64,000 bases of DNA from Gordonia sp. X0973 (GCF_013348785.1 NZ_CP054691.1:2790001-2854000), one strand, 5' to 3'. Numbered from the stretch's first letter, positions 1 through 9,647 are shown. Translations and numbers: made by a program. Notes: generated by a model from the letters alone, not told the origin.

Positions 1-1142
1 AGGTGTCCGCGCAGCAGCTTGTCGACGCTGCTGCGGGCCAACCGCTGCGACGAGTACTCGGCGTAGCGGTCCCGGCCCATCGACAGGCTCGCGTAGCCGA
101 AGGTGCCCCAGGGCACGTTGTTCCACTGCTTGTTGCCCCAACCCAGGTACTCCAGCGAGCCCTGATCGCCGACGGCGTTGGTGAGATCCCATTCGACGAA
201 TTGCTGGGTGGCCGACCCGGACAGCATCAGCCCGGCCAGTCCGCGACCGAGGCCGCGGTAGACCGCGCCCGGCGTGCCGTCGCCGAAGATGGTGCGCTGC
301 GCGCCGACATACCGGCCGACGGGGAAGACGCGCGCGAACGGGATCAGTGTCCCCTCGCCGTGCTCGTGGCCCAGGGCGCGCAGGAGAGCGACGTCGGTGG
401 CGCGGGCCGAACCGGTCTGGCTGGCCACGATCTCACCGAGCATGGCCAGCGCATTGGCGCGGGTGCCGGTGATCGCCGAATCGGGCAGCGTCTCGAAGAT
501 GTCGGGGGTCACCATGAACACACCCATGAGGCGCGGGTCGACGCCCTGCACGAGGGTGAGGATGCGGCAGACGTCGAGCGCCATCGACGCCCCGGCGCCG
601 CCGGCCATCGAGGAGACGACGAGCACGATCGGCTGGTCGTTGGAGCTGTAGGCCCCGGCGCCCGGGATCTTCAGCGAGCGCATCTCGGTGTCGGTGGGGT
701 TGGTGAACAGTTCGTCCCAGGCGCGCTGCAGCGCCTTGCGGACGGTGTCGACCCGGCTCAGCGTGATCATCCGGCCCAGTGCGCGGTATTGGCCGGCGCC
801 GGTGGACAGCGGCGTGTAGACGGTCTCCGGGTCGCGCGGCGCCCAGGTGGCGATCGTGTCGAGTTCGTTGTTCGCGACGAGGCGCTGGGTCATGGCGTTG
901 TCGAGGACCTTGTAGCTGTCGCTCTCCGGGCCGGTGCCGACGTAGACCCCGCCCTGGTCGGGCACGGTTCCGACGCCGGGGACCCCCGACGGCGACGTCG
1001 GGACGTCGAGGTGCACGAACTGCCAACCCGAGGGCAGTTTGTCGATCCCGTGGGCCCGCAGGTCCGACTTCAGCTGATCCATCATGTAGGCCAGCGCGGC
1101 TCCACCGGAACCACCGCAGCCGACCACCAGAAAGCGCTTCAT
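1..1142 (-). CDS. Tubulin-like protein, Tubulin_2 type (C-terminus beyond the window)
   Basis: The reading frame is open from an ATG at 1142 to the left edge, so at least 380 residues are present and the C-terminus is missing. The protein begins MKRFLVVGCGGSGGAALAYM, a glycine-rich nucleotide-binding start. A second glycine-rich segment, SSMAGGAGASMALDV, lies about 165 residues in and resembles the GTP-binding signature loop of FtsZ/tubulin relatives. I assign it to the tubulin-like family represented by Pfam Tubulin_2, by recognition only. The start has an AGAGGA ribosome-binding site about 12 bases upstream. It is the third gene of a minus-strand operon, 66 bp after the vWA gene. FtsZ/tubulin-like proteins beside vWA proteins have been proposed in the literature to act in membrane remodelling; the role here is inferred. 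A polymerising GTPase is likely but not shown. Confidence 0.72.
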   Translation of the reverse strand, partial: MKRFLVVGCGGSGGAALAYMMDQLKSDLRAHGIDKLPSGWQFVHLDVPTSPSGVPGVGTVPDQGGVYVGTGPESDSYKVLDNAMTQRLVANNELDTIATWAPRDPETVYTPLSTGAGQYRALGRMITLSRVDTVRKALQRAWDELFTNPTDTEMRSLKIPGAGAYSSNDQPIVLVVSSMAGGAGASMALDVCRILTLVQGVDPRLMGVFMVTPDIFETLPDSAITGTRANALAMLGEIVASQTGSARATDVALLRALGHEHGEGTLIPFARVFPVGRYVGAQRTIFGDGTPGAVYRGLGRGLAGLMLSGSATQQFVEWDLTNAVGDQGSLEYLGWGNKQWNNVPWGTFGYASLSMGRDRYAEYSSQRLARSSVDKLLRGH

Positions 1143-1208
1143 CTCGTTATCAATCCTCTTCGCGAACTATTTGTCCATCTGCGGCCCACCCCGAACCGGG
1201 CGGCAGCC

Positions 1209-4052
1209 TCACCGTTGGAACGGGTTGAAATCCGTCCCGGCCTGGCCCGGCTGCCCCGCCGGACCCGGTTGCGGGTTCGGTTGCGGGTTCGATTGTGCCG
1301 GATCGGTCGGAGCGGCCGTCGGTCCGGCGGGGGATGCGGCCGGCGGGCCGTAGGGATTGACCGGCCCGGCTCCGCCCGGTCGCGGCGGGCCGAATGCCCC
1401 CGGCGCGGGCGGCGGCACCGGAGCGCCGAACGGATCGGCACCGGGTCCGCGGCCACCGCTGCCGAAGGGATCGGCACCGGCGGGTCCGGCCGCGGCGGCA
1501 CCGGCCTGGGCGCGCAGCGTCGCGAGCCCGGGTCCGAGGTGCTCGGTGATCTCCTCGGTGAACCGGGCGAGCACCGGCTCCCCCGCGTCGGCACCGGCCA
1601 GCACGACCACCGTCGCCCGGTCCGGCGCGCCGTTGGGGTCGTGCAGGATGAACCACCGGTTGTGGACCGCCAGTGGCAGCTTGGCATCCGGGTTCGGCCC
1701 CACCGTCTCGCCGCTCTTGCCCGCGGCGCCGACCGTCCCCGGCGCACTCGCCTGCACGTATCCGGTACCGAACGGCGACCGTCCGACGCGGGTGTCCAGA
1801 CTGATCCCGTCACCGAGGTCGAGGTGCCGCGACGCAGCGGCCGTCCCCGGCACCATGCGCACCAGATCGGTGTCGGCGAAGGCGAAGGGCTCGCCGTCGC
1901 GCAACACGCTGGAGCCGCTGATCGTCACCGGAATCGCCTGGGCGCGCAGCGACCGGGCCGGGATGCGGGCCGTCCACCACTTGGCCAGGTAGGCCAGGCC
2001 GAGCGGGATCAACGGGCCCAGGAGCAAGGCCGCCAACACCCCGAGCAGGGTGTTCGCCGCGTTCTGCGTCTTCGCCAGACTCGCCGTGAACTGCACGTCC
2101 ATCGACTGCGGGTCACCCTTGCCGTCGGCCTTGGCGACCTTCACGGTCACCGTGCCGTTGGCTTCGCCGCGGGCCTGGTTCGGCACGTGCAGCGTGAGCG
2201 GCAGTTGCCCGTCGTCCCCGCCGTCGGAGGTCTTGATACAGGATTCGCGGCTCGACGCCGACGAGGTGACCGACAGCCCCTCGGCCGGTGCCGCGGCGAT
2301 CTTGGCCGCCCCCTGCGGCTCCACCCACACGCAGCCCGCCCCGGTGATCCGCACGTTCACCGTCGCCTCGCCGGCCCCGGTCACGGTGCCGAAGTCGACC
2401 CGCGGCTGCACCTGCGGGTAGCCCGCGGGCGGGTTGATCACGGTGGGGATGTCGACGCCCTTGGGCACCAGCGGCGTCCCGGCCACCAATTTGCCCTTGG
2501 AATCACGGGCTGCGGCGGTCGTGACGGCCAACGTCAGGTGCAGCGTCGCCGCCCCCGGCGGCACCCCGGTGAGATCGAGGGTGTGCTTCTCGGTCAGCTT
2601 GTCCTTGGGCACCTCCGAGGCGATCGGGATGGTCTTCCCGTTCCGGGTGACCAGGCTCGCGTCAAAGGTGACGGTGCCGGGCAGGTCGGCCACGTCGACC
2701 GCCTCGTTCTTCTTGTTCGTGACGGTGAACAGCATCGCCTCGTGCTTGGCACCGCTGCGCAGCTTGTAGTTGCCGTTGCCCGGCCACTGCGGCGTGAGGT
2801 CGCCGTAGATGCGGATATTCGACTGGGTCTGCGCATCGGTCTTGCCGGGCGAGACGAACACCAGCGCCCACACACCGCGCCACTTCGCCTTGCCCGAGTT
2901 GGACATCTCGATGGAGACCGACTTATCCGTCGGCGAGGTGAAGTCCACGGCTACGCCGTTGACGTCGACGTGGCCGGATGCGCCCTTGAGTCGGTGCTCG
3001 TGACCGTCGGGGGAGACCAGGACCGGCGTCAGCCCCTTGGTGGTCGCGTCGGCGATGATGCTGACGCTCGACACCGACTGGTCCAGGACGAACACGTGCT
3101 TGGCGCTGTCGCAGACGCGGTTGTTGTCGCAGGCGCCGCGCTTGGTCTCGACGCCGGTACCGCCGCCGAGCCGCGCGAAGGCCATGACCAGGTCGTTGAT
3201 GTCGGTCACGCGATAGAACGCGCCCGGGACCGGTTCGGTGACCGTGCCGCAGGTGCGACCGCCGGGACCCTTGCCGGTGGCGATCGACTGCAGCAGGTTG
3301 AACTGGGAGGCCTTGGCGTCGGCGTCGAGTCCGATCGCGACGGTGATCACGCCGGAGGTGCGCAACTGGTCGGCGATGCCGCCCGGCCGGCACAGGGCCT
3401 GCTCGGCGGCCTTCTTCATCGCGTCGCGATCGGCCGGCGTGTGCAACTGCTGGCCGGGGGCGAATTCCTTGTCGACCTGATCGCGGTTCTGATAGTCGAA
3501 GTCGAGGGATCCGTCGGTGAACCACACCATCATCTGACATCCGGGCGCCGCATCGGGAGTGCGCTTGGCGGCCAGCGCGGCCGACGCATCGGTCAGCGCG
3601 GTCGCATAGTCGGTGTCCCGGCCGGTGTTGCTGGTCGCGAGGGTCATCAGACCCTCGTTCACCTTGGTCATCGCGTCGCGGTTCAGCGGCGTCCAATCGG
3701 TGACGACGCGGTACCGGTCGGCGAAGGCCGCCACCGAGAGGTCGAGTCGGGCACCGTCTCGCTCGGCGGCCAGCTGCAGCTGGCGGGCCAATTCCTTGGC
3801 CGCCGCGACCCGGGCCGCCTGCGCGTCGCTCTTCTGCAGGCTCAACGACTCGTCGATGAGGAACAGCACCTGCCCGCTGCGCTGCCCGGCCACGCAGGAG
3901 GCGAACCGCGACACCGCGGCCTCACCCTCCGGCGCCGCGTGTGCTGCGGTCCCCGCCAGTAGTCCGAGCGGGGCGAGCAACCCCGCCAGCGCCACGGCCG
4001 CCAGCCATCGCGTCACCTTCACCGGACCACCGCCACTACTCCCCCTCGACAT
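1209..4052 (-). CDS. Secreted/membrane-anchored vWA-domain protein
   Basis: A 947-residue protein. A hydrophobic signal segment lies at about residues 15-39 and ends AAHA-A. The vWA domain follows, with an intact metal-ion-dependent adhesion site D67-x-S69-x-S71 (LIDESLSLQK). Beta-rich extracellular sequence continues to one membrane helix near residues 650-678 (LLGVLAALLLGPLIPLGLAY). The C-terminal part is cytoplasmic and includes a Gly/Pro/Ala-rich tail ending DFNPFQR. The ATG at 4052 directly abuts the TAG of the upstream gene, with GGAAGG 8 bases before it. An in-frame GTG ten codons later would give a tidier signal peptide, so the start is not certain. An outside metal-binding face joined to an inside tail could couple an external ligand to the cytoplasmic tubulin-like partner encoded next; that is inference. 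Confidence 0.8.
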   Translation of the reverse strand: MSRGSSGGGPVKVTRWLAAVALAGLLAPLGLLAGTAAHAAPEGEAAVSRFASCVAGQRSGQVLFLIDESLSLQKSDAQAARVAAAKELARQLQLAAERDGARLDLSVAAFADRYRVVTDWTPLNRDAMTKVNEGLMTLATSNTGRDTDYATALTDASAALAAKRTPDAAPGCQMMVWFTDGSLDFDYQNRDQVDKEFAPGQQLHTPADRDAMKKAAEQALCRPGGIADQLRTSGVITVAIGLDADAKASQFNLLQSIATGKGPGGRTCGTVTEPVPGAFYRVTDINDLVMAFARLGGGTGVETKRGACDNNRVCDSAKHVFVLDQSVSSVSIIADATTKGLTPVLVSPDGHEHRLKGASGHVDVNGVAVDFTSPTDKSVSIEMSNSGKAKWRGVWALVFVSPGKTDAQTQSNIRIYGDLTPQWPGNGNYKLRSGAKHEAMLFTVTNKKNEAVDVADLPGTVTFDASLVTRNGKTIPIASEVPKDKLTEKHTLDLTGVPPGAATLHLTLAVTTAAARDSKGKLVAGTPLVPKGVDIPTVINPPAGYPQVQPRVDFGTVTGAGEATVNVRITGAGCVWVEPQGAAKIAAAPAEGLSVTSSASSRESCIKTSDGGDDGQLPLTLHVPNQARGEANGTVTVKVAKADGKGDPQSMDVQFTASLAKTQNAANTLLGVLAALLLGPLIPLGLAYLAKWWTARIPARSLRAQAIPVTISGSSVLRDGEPFAFADTDLVRMVPGTAAASRHLDLGDGISLDTRVGRSPFGTGYVQASAPGTVGAAGKSGETVGPNPDAKLPLAVHNRWFILHDPNGAPDRATVVVLAGADAGEPVLARFTEEITEHLGPGLATLRAQAGAAAAGPAGADPFGSGGRGPGADPFGAPVPPPAPGAFGPPRPGGAGPVNPYGPPAASPAGPTAAPTDPAQSNPQPNPQPGPAGQPGQAGTDFNPFQR

Positions 4053-4691
4053 CTACAGCCTTCCGATCCAGAAGCCCACCGCGAGCGCCGTCACCGCGAT
4101 GGCGATGACCACCACCGCGAGGGCCACCGTCCACAACACCCCGGTGGAGCTCGGGCGCGAGTACACCGTCGCGGTCTTGCGCAAGGTGTCGACCGCGATG
4201 AAGCGGGCGATGAGCCAGATGGCGATCGGCCCGGCCAACAACCAGCCGAGGAGCGCCCACCACTGGCCCCAGCCGACCGCGCCGACGACGGCGCCGATCG
4301 CCGCGACCCCGCCGGCGAGGATCAACAGACCGTTCGGCGGCGTCGCCAGTGTCAGCGCCCCCGCACCGGATGCCTCCGCACCCGGCCGCGCGAGCGGGTC
4401 CTGGCGCTCGTATCCGGCCGTTGCCAGACCCGTGTCGAAGACCTGCCCGGCCTCGTGCCGACCTCCACCGGAGGCCGGCGCCTCGTGGCGGCCCGGGGCG
4501 TCGACGGGACGCCCGAACCGGGGCTGGTTCGGGGCCGGCGACTGCACCGGATTCGGATCGTTCGTCGGTGTCCACGGCTGCCCGCCGCCCGCGGGCGGCT
4601 GGTATCCACCGGGATACGCCCCGGGTTCGGGGCGCGGTTGCCCCGGGTCGGCGCCCGGGCCGAAAGGATTGAACGTTGACACGCTGGCCAT
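4053..4691 (-). CDS. Proline-rich membrane protein of the tubulin/vWA operon
   Basis: A 212-residue protein of unknown function. The N-terminal half, about 100 residues, is Pro/Gly/Gln-rich and probably disordered, beginning MASVSTFNPFGPGADPG. The C-terminal half holds about three membrane helices: NGLLILAGGVAAIGAVVGAV, then WWALLGWLLAGPIAIWLIA, then VLWTVALAVVVIAIAVTALA. The ATG at 4691 was chosen because GGAAG lies just upstream; in-frame starts further upstream lack this and would run into the divergent gene's control region. Its stop codon touches the start of the vWA gene, which suggests co-translation and a shared complex. The FNPF motif near its N-terminus recurs at the extreme C-terminus of the vWA protein. 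Confidence 0.7.
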   Translation of the reverse strand: MASVSTFNPFGPGADPGQPRPEPGAYPGGYQPPAGGGQPWTPTNDPNPVQSPAPNQPRFGRPVDAPGRHEAPASGGGRHEAGQVFDTGLATAGYERQDPLARPGAEASGAGALTLATPPNGLLILAGGVAAIGAVVGAVGWGQWWALLGWLLAGPIAIWLIARFIAVDTLRKTATVYSRPSSTGVLWTVALAVVVIAIAVTALAVGFWIGRL

Positions 4692-4800
4692 GCTTCCATA
4701 CGCCGGTAACATTCGGGTGACCTCACCAAATGATCGTCGCGGCGCGTCGTGGGCCGCCAAACCCTCGCCGTGCGGACGCCCTTCTGGCAGTATCGCAACG

Positions 4801-5199
4801 ATGATCCCCTTCCTGTGGCGCACCGCCACCACCGGCGTAACCCTGTGGCTCACCACCCTCCTCATCCCGGGCAGTCTCAAGTTCGATTGGGGGACGGCTA
4901 CCGCCACGTGGCAGAAGGTGGGGATCGTCGCCATCGTCGCGGTGATCTTCGGCGTCGTGAACGCCTTCATCAAGCCGTTCGTCCAGGTGTTGTCGATCCC
5001 CTTCTACATCCTGACCCTGGGCCTGTTCGGAATCATCATCAACGCCTTCATGTTGTGGATCGTCTCCTGGTTCACCCAGAAGGTCACCCACTGGGGATTG
5101 GTGGTCAACAACTTCTGGTGGTCGGCGATCTGGGCGGCCATCATCGTCGCGATCGTCGGCATGGTCGTCAGCGCGGTCGCCGACGCCGTCGCGAAGTAG
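4801..5199 (+). CDS. Phage-holin-4 superfamily (YvlD-like) membrane protein
   Basis: A 132-residue protein that is almost entirely hydrophobic, with about four membrane segments: near the N-terminus, VGIVAIVAVIFGVVNAFIKP, FYILTLGLFGIIINAFMLWI, and a last one ending IVAIVGMVVSAVADAV. The NAFIKPFVQVLSIPFYILTLG segment is typical of the family annotated Phage_holin_4_2 in chromosomal, non-phage contexts. Despite the name, no lysis role is implied: nothing phage-like lies nearby. The ATG at 4801 lacks a strong ribosome-binding site. It is divergent from the tubulin/vWA operon across about 110 bp, where I see no clear operator. The following lipoprotein gene starts 8 bp later, so the two are probably co-transcribed. 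Confidence 0.75.
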   Translation: MIPFLWRTATTGVTLWLTTLLIPGSLKFDWGTATATWQKVGIVAIVAVIFGVVNAFIKPFVQVLSIPFYILTLGLFGIIINAFMLWIVSWFTQKVTHWGLVVNNFWWSAIWAAIIVAIVGMVVSAVADAVAK

Positions 5200-5207
5200 G
5201 GATGGGC

Positions 5208-5933
5208 ATGTCGCTGCGCGTGACCGCCGTCGCCACCGCCGCCGTCGTCGCCGGGGCGCTGCTCGCCGGGTGCTCGTCGACGCCCTCGAACGTCGACAGC
5301 GCGCGTTCGGTGACCGTCGTCGGAACCGGCAAGGTCACCGGCGTGCCGGACACGCTCAGCGCCACCATCGGCGTCGAGGCGGAGGCCCCCGACGTCTCGG
5401 CGGCGATCAACACCGCGTCGGACAAGATCGCCAAGATCACCGAGGCGGCCGTCGCGGCCGGGGTGGAGAAGAAGGATATCCAGACGCAGCAGGTGTCGAT
5501 CCAGCCGCGCTACTCCTCCCCCGGTGCCGCCGGCGGCACGACGACGATCAGCGGATACGAGGCGAGCAACACCGTCTCCATCAAGGTGCGCGACCTGTCC
5601 AAGGCGTCGAAGGTCCTCGGCGACACGGTGACCGCCGGTGGCAACAACACCCGGCTGTCCGGGGTGTCCTTCGCCATCGACGACAATTCCGCGCTTCTGC
5701 GCAACGCCCGCGAGGCCGCCTTCGCCGACGCACGGGCCCGCGCCGACCAGTACGCCCGCCTCTCCGGTGACAAACTCGGCAAAGCCCTCGTCATCACCGA
5801 GGCGAATACGGCCACCGACACCCCCGCCCCGTCGTACCGCTCGGCCCCCGACGTCGCCGCCGCACCCATCCCCGTCGAACCGGGTCAGCAGACGCTGAGC
5901 TATTCGGTCACCGTGAAGTTCGCGCTGACCTGA
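5208..5933 (+). CDS. SIMPL-domain lipoprotein
   Basis: A 241-residue exported lipoprotein. The signal peptide ends in the lipobox LLAGC, so Cys22 would be lipidated and the protein anchored outside the membrane. The mature part matches the SIMPL (DUF541) family: VTVVGTGKVTGVPDTLSATI near the start, then repeated Ala-rich helices, and a closing strand TLSYSVTVKFALT. SIMPL proteins are periplasmic or extracytoplasmic and poorly understood biochemically. Two ATGs lie 6 bases apart; 5208 is preferred because TAGGG sits about 10 bases before it, while 5202 is too close. Its TGA overlaps the ATG of the next gene. Confidence 0.82.
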   Translation: MSLRVTAVATAAVVAGALLAGCSSTPSNVDSARSVTVVGTGKVTGVPDTLSATIGVEAEAPDVSAAINTASDKIAKITEAAVAAGVEKKDIQTQQVSIQPRYSSPGAAGGTTTISGYEASNTVSIKVRDLSKASKVLGDTVTAGGNNTRLSGVSFAIDDNSALLRNAREAAFADARARADQYARLSGDKLGKALVITEANTATDTPAPSYRSAPDVAAAPIPVEPGQQTLSYSVTVKFALT

Positions 5934-6421
5934 TGAATCCGGCGCTGGAACCGTGGGCGAACTTCAATGTCGCCGTGGCCGGGGCCAGTGCGGCGTTGGC
6001 CGGTCTGATCATCGTCGCGATGTCGGTCAACCTCGACGGGATCCTCGCCGCACCAGCCATCGTCGCGCGGGGCGGCGCCGCCATCGGCGCGCTGGTCCTC
6101 GCGGTCATGGCGGCGTGCTTGACACTCGTCCCCGGCCAATCCCTGTTCGCCCTCGGCCTCGAGATCCTGCTCGGCGCGGTGGCCGCCCTCGCGATGGCGC
6201 TCGCCGCCGCGCGCGACATCTATCGGGTCCATCCCCCGCGACGACGACTGCCGTTCAAGTTGGCGATGAGCATGCTCTCGCCGGTCCTGTTCACCATCGG
6301 CGCGTCGCTGCTGCTGGCCGGCAATGCGGCCGGGTTGAACTGGGTGGCCGCCGGGGCCGTCGTGTCCATCGTGGCCGGCGTCGGGATCGGATGGATCACG
6401 CTGATCGAGATCCGGCGCTGA
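5933..6421 (+). CDS. Small integral membrane protein, unknown function
   Basis: A 162-residue protein with about five hydrophobic helices separated by short loops; the clearest are [20 protein letters not shown], a long pair around residues 44-93, and two near the C-terminus. The ATG overlaps the upstream stop codon by one base (TGATG), so translation is probably coupled to the SIMPL lipoprotein. The family is not recognised beyond a generic actinobacterial membrane protein. No catalytic motif is visible. Confidence 0.7.
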   Translation: MNPALEPWANFNVAVAGASAALAGLIIVAMSVNLDGILAAPAIVARGGAAIGALVLAVMAACLTLVPGQSLFALGLEILLGAVAALAMALAAARDIYRVHPPRRRLPFKLAMSMLSPVLFTIGASLLLAGNAAGLNWVAAGAVVSIVAGVGIGWITLIEIRR

Positions 6422-6428
6422 GTCGGCG

Positions 6429-6878
6429 ATGCGAGCGGTAGTCCAGCGCGTCGGCTCGGCCCGGGTCCTCGTCGACGACGAGGTGGTCGGCGAGCTGGCG
6501 CTATCCGACGGCGACCAGGGGCTACTGGTCCTCGTCGGTGCCACGCACGCCGATACCGTCGAGCAGTCGCACGCCCTGGCCGACAAGATCTGGCGGCTGC
6601 GAATCCTCGACGGCCCGGATGGCACCGCGTCGAGCGCGGCCGACCTCGGGGCGCCGCTCCTCGTCGTCAGCCAGTTCACCCTCTACGCCAACACGGAGAA
6701 GGGCCGCCGACCGTCCTGGAGCGCGGCTGCGCCGGGAGCGGTGGCCGCACCCCTCGTCGACGCCGTGGTCGAGCACCTCCGGGTGGCGGGGGCGAGTGTG
6801 GCGACCGGCCGCTTCGGGGCGCATATGCAGGTCGAATCGGTCAACGACGGTCCGGTGACCATCCTGCTGGAGGTGTGA
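6429..6878 (+). CDS. dtd: D-aminoacyl-tRNA deacylase
   Basis: A 149-residue protein, full length for the family. Dtd hydrolyses D-amino acids wrongly attached to tRNA, and also Gly-tRNAAla, in the cytoplasm. The start [20 protein letters not shown] is characteristic. The two family motifs are visible: SQFTLYA (residues about 79-85), which carries the catalytic Thr of the dimer interface, and a C-terminal [11 protein letters not shown] in place of the usual N-x-GPVT. It starts 7 bp after the membrane protein and converges with map, leaving 6 bp between the stop codons. Confidence 0.95.
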   Translation: MRAVVQRVGSARVLVDDEVVGELALSDGDQGLLVLVGATHADTVEQSHALADKIWRLRILDGPDGTASSAADLGAPLLVVSQFTLYANTEKGRRPSWSAAAPGAVAAPLVDAVVEHLRVAGASVATGRFGAHMQVESVNDGPVTILLEV

Positions 6879-6884
6879 GGGGGC

Positions 6885-7679
6885 CTAGGGGCGGGTCGTC
6901 AGGATGCGCGGACCGTCCGCGGTGACCGCGATGGTGTGCTCCCAGTGCGCGGCACGGCTGCCGTCGTCGGTGACGACGGTCCAGTCGTCGTCGAGCACGC
7001 TGGTCTCCTCGGTGCCGAGGGTGAGCATCGGCTCGACGGCCAGCGTCGACCCGACCACGAGGCGCGGGCCGCGGCCCGGCTCGCCCTCGTTCGCCAGGAA
7101 GGGCTCCATGTGCATCTCGCGGCCGATGGCGTGGCCGCCGTAGCCGGCGACGATGCCGAAATGCCTGTTGAACTTCTCGCGCGCGGCGAGTGTTCCGAGC
7201 TCGATGGCGTGGGAGACGTCGGTGAGACGGGCGCCCTCCACCATCGCGGCGATACCCGCCTCCAGCGACAGCCGCGTCGCCTCGCTCAGCTCCTCGTCGG
7301 CGCGCGAGAGGGTGCCGACGCCGTAGGTCCACGCCGAATCGCCGTGCCAGCCGTCGAGGATGGCGCCGCAGTCGATGGACACGAGATCACCGTCGGCGAG
7401 GACGACGTCCTTCGACGGGATGCCGTGCACGACGACATCGTTGACCGAGCTGCAGATCGAGCCGGGGAAACCGTGGTAGCCCTTGAACGAGGGCACGGCC
7501 CCGGCCCCTCGGATCACCGATTCGGCCACCTCGTCGAGTTCGAGGGTCGAGACGCCGGGCGCCGAGGCCTCCCGGACGGCGACGAGTGCGCGGCCCACCA
7601 CCTCGCCGGCGGCGGCCATCGCGTCGAGCTCGCCGGCCGAGCGGAACGGGACGACTCCGCGTCGACCGAAGAGACCCAT
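6885..7679 (-). CDS. map: Methionine aminopeptidase, type I
   Basis: A 264-residue cytoplasmic enzyme that removes the N-terminal Met from new proteins. All five dinuclear-metal ligands are present when aligned with the E. coli enzyme: D103 ([10 protein letters not shown]), D114 (HGDSA), H183 (GYGGHAIGR), E216 (AVEPML) and E247 (HWEHTI). The substrate-contact His of VVHGIP is H85. There is no long N-terminal SH3-like extension. It is the last gene of secY-adk-map, starting 3 bp after the adk stop; this linkage to the ribosomal cluster is common in actinobacteria. Confidence 0.96.
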   Translation of the reverse strand: MGLFGRRGVVPFRSAGELDAMAAAGEVVGRALVAVREASAPGVSTLELDEVAESVIRGAGAVPSFKGYHGFPGSICSSVNDVVVHGIPSKDVVLADGDLVSIDCGAILDGWHGDSAWTYGVGTLSRADEELSEATRLSLEAGIAAMVEGARLTDVSHAIELGTLAAREKFNRHFGIVAGYGGHAIGREMHMEPFLANEGEPGRGPRLVVGSTLAVEPMLTLGTEETSVLDDDWTVVTDDGSRAAHWEHTIAVTADGPRILTTRP

Positions 7680-7682
7680 CGG

Positions 7683-8234
7683 TTAGACGTCTGGCTTGTC
7701 GTCGATGCCGAGCGCGGCCAACACGCGCCGGTGCACCTCGTGGATGTCGCCGACGGCGTCGATGGTCGTGACCTCGTCGCCGTAGAAGTCGAGCAGCGGA
7801 GCGGTCTCGGTCGCGTACACCGCGAGGCGGTTGCGGATGACTTCCTCGCTGTCGTCGGCGCGCCCGCGGGCGAGCATCCGCTCGACGACCACGTCGGCGT
7901 CGACGGTGAACGAGAGCACCGCATCGAGCTTCACGCCCATCGCGGTCAACGCCTCGGCCTGCTCGATCGAGCGCGGGAAGCCGTCGAGGATGAACCCGCG
8001 GGCGGCGTCCGGCTCGGCGATGCGGTTGCGCACCATGTCCACGGTCACCTCGGAGGGCACCAGATCGCCGGCGTCGAGGTAGCGCTTGGCCTCGATGCCG
8101 ATGGCCGTGCCCTGCGCGATGTTGGCGCGGAACAGGTCACCGGTGGAGATGTGCGGGATACCGAGCGCCTCGGAGAGCAATTCGGCCTGGGTACCCTTGC
8201 CGGCTCCGGGAGGGCCGAGGATCACGAGCTTCAA
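7683..8234 (-). CDS. adk: Adenylate kinase, short-LID form
   Basis: A 183-residue enzyme that interconverts ATP + AMP and 2 ADP. The P-loop GPPGAGKGT lies at residues 7-15 and the AMP-site signature [13 protein letters not shown] near residues 81-93. The LID is short, with no zinc-binding Cys cluster, as in the mycobacterial type. The start codon overlaps the secY stop (ATGA), so translation is coupled to SecY. Confidence 0.96.
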   Translation of the reverse strand: MKLVILGPPGAGKGTQAELLSEALGIPHISTGDLFRANIAQGTAIGIEAKRYLDAGDLVPSEVTVDMVRNRIAEPDAARGFILDGFPRSIEQAEALTAMGVKLDAVLSFTVDADVVVERMLARGRADDSEEVIRNRLAVYATETAPLLDFYGDEVTTIDAVGDIHEVHRRVLAALGIDDKPDV

Positions 8235-9568
8235 TTGAGGAACCCTTCGTACTTGCGCTGCATCAACTGGCTGTTGACCTGCTTCACGGTGTCGAGGGCG
8301 ACCACGACCATGATCAGCAGCGCGGTGCCGCCGAACGGAAGGTTCTGCACGCCTCCGGAGTTGCCGACGTTGAGGAACAGGTTAGGCAGGATCGCGATCA
8401 CACCGAGGTAGATCGAACCGGGAAGGGTGATCCGCGAGAGCACGTAGCCGAGGTAGTCGGCCGTCGGCTGACCGGGGCGGATGCCCGGGATGAAGCCGCC
8501 GTACTTCTTCATGTCGTCGGCCCGCTCCTGCGGGTTGAAGGTGACGGCGACGTAGAAGTAGGTGAAGAAGATGATCAGCAGGAAGTAGACGACGATGTAG
8601 ACCGTCGAGGTCGGGTTCGCCAGGTGCTGGTCGATGAACTGCTGCCAGCCCTTCGCGTTGTCGCCCTTCGTCAGGTTGCTGACCAGCATCGGCAGGTACA
8701 GCAGCGAGGACGCGAAGATGACGGGGATGACGCCGGCCTGGTTGACCTTCAACGGCAGGTAGGTAGAGGAACCGCCGTACATCTTGCGGCCGACCATGCG
8801 CTTGGCGTACTGCACCGGGATGCGGCGCTGCCCCATCTCGATGAACACCACGCCGCCGACGATGACGAGACCGGCGACCAGGACCAGGGCGAAGGCGAGT
8901 CCGCCGCGGTCGTTGAGGATCATCTTGCCCTCGGCCGGGATGCGCGCCACGATTCCGGCGGAGATCAGCAGCGACATGCCGTTGCCGATGCCGCGCTCGG
9001 TGATGAGCTCGCCGAACCACATGACGACCATGGCGCCGGCCACCATCACGACCACGATCAGGGACAGGCCCCAGATCGACTTGTCGTGGATGATCTGGTC
9101 CGGGTAGCAACCCGCGGCACCCTCTTTGCCCTGCAGCAGGCTGCCGCTGGAGCCGAGCGCCACGATGCCGGTGGCCTGCAGGACCGCCAGGCCCACCGTC
9201 AGGTACCGGGTGTACTGCGTCATCTTGGCCTGACCGGCCTGGCCTTCCTTGCGAAGGTCCTCGAAGCGGGGGATGACGACGGTGAGCAGCTGCACGATGA
9301 TGCTCGCCGTGATGTAGGGCATGATGCCGATCGCGAACACCGACAGCTGCAGCAGTGCGCCGCCGGAGAACATGTTGATCAGCGAGTACAGGTCCTCCGC
9401 GCCCTTCTTGCCACCGGAGTTGTGCAGACAGTTCTGCACGATCCCGAAGTCGACTCCCGGCGACGGGAGGGTGGCGCCGAGCCGGTACAGCACAAGGATA
9501 AAGAGGACGAAGAGGATCTTCTTCCTCAGTTCCGGGGTGCGGAACACGGCGATCAGGGGGGAGAACAC
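8231..9568 (-). CDS. secY: Protein translocase channel subunit SecY
   Basis: A 445-residue integral membrane protein with about ten membrane helices, the central pore of the Sec export machine. Typical segments are visible: the N-terminal helix [20 protein letters not shown], the conserved [18 protein letters not shown], and the cytoplasmic loop with [20 protein letters not shown]. The start is GTG at 9568, supported by a perfect AGGAGG 5 bases upstream. A promoter-like sequence lies about 70 bases before the start, so secY-adk-map may be expressed separately from the ribosomal genes. Confidence 0.97.
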   Translation of the reverse strand: MFSPLIAVFRTPELRKKILFVLFILVLYRLGATLPSPGVDFGIVQNCLHNSGGKKGAEDLYSLINMFSGGALLQLSVFAIGIMPYITASIIVQLLTVVIPRFEDLRKEGQAGQAKMTQYTRYLTVGLAVLQATGIVALGSSGSLLQGKEGAAGCYPDQIIHDKSIWGLSLIVVVMVAGAMVVMWFGELITERGIGNGMSLLISAGIVARIPAEGKMILNDRGGLAFALVLVAGLVIVGGVVFIEMGQRRIPVQYAKRMVGRKMYGGSSTYLPLKVNQAGVIPVIFASSLLYLPMLVSNLTKGDNAKGWQQFIDQHLANPTSTVYIVVYFLLIIFFTYFYVAVTFNPQERADDMKKYGGFIPGIRPGQPTADYLGYVLSRITLPGSIYLGVIAILPNLFLNVGNSGGVQNLPFGGTALLIMVVVALDTVKQVNSQLMQRKYEGFLN

Positions 9569-9621
9569 TAATTCCTCCTAGTGGCGACCACTTCGGTATG
9601 GGCCTGCAGGATTATTTGTCG

Positions 9622-9642
9622 CGGGCAACGCTGGAAACTCTA
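9622..9642 (-). promoter_or_regulatory. Putative secY promoter with TTGCCCG start element
   Basis: On the minus strand an extended -10 (TGTTAGAGT; hexamer at 9637-9642) is followed 8 bases later by TTGCCCG (9622-9628). The same TTGCCCG element follows the -10-like hexamers upstream of rpsH and rplN. No good -35 is visible here, but the TG extension could compensate. Confidence 0.5.
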
Positions 9643-9647
9643 ACAGT

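Noticed and set aside
3-3962. Open plus-strand frame of 1319 codons at the left end
   Set aside because: It is antisense to the vWA and tubulin-like genes, which have recognisable motifs and ribosome-binding sites; the shadow has low-complexity basic composition.
4801-5199. Phage origin suggested by the holin-family name
   Set aside because: No other phage genes, attachment sites or compositional change are present; this family is common in chromosomes.
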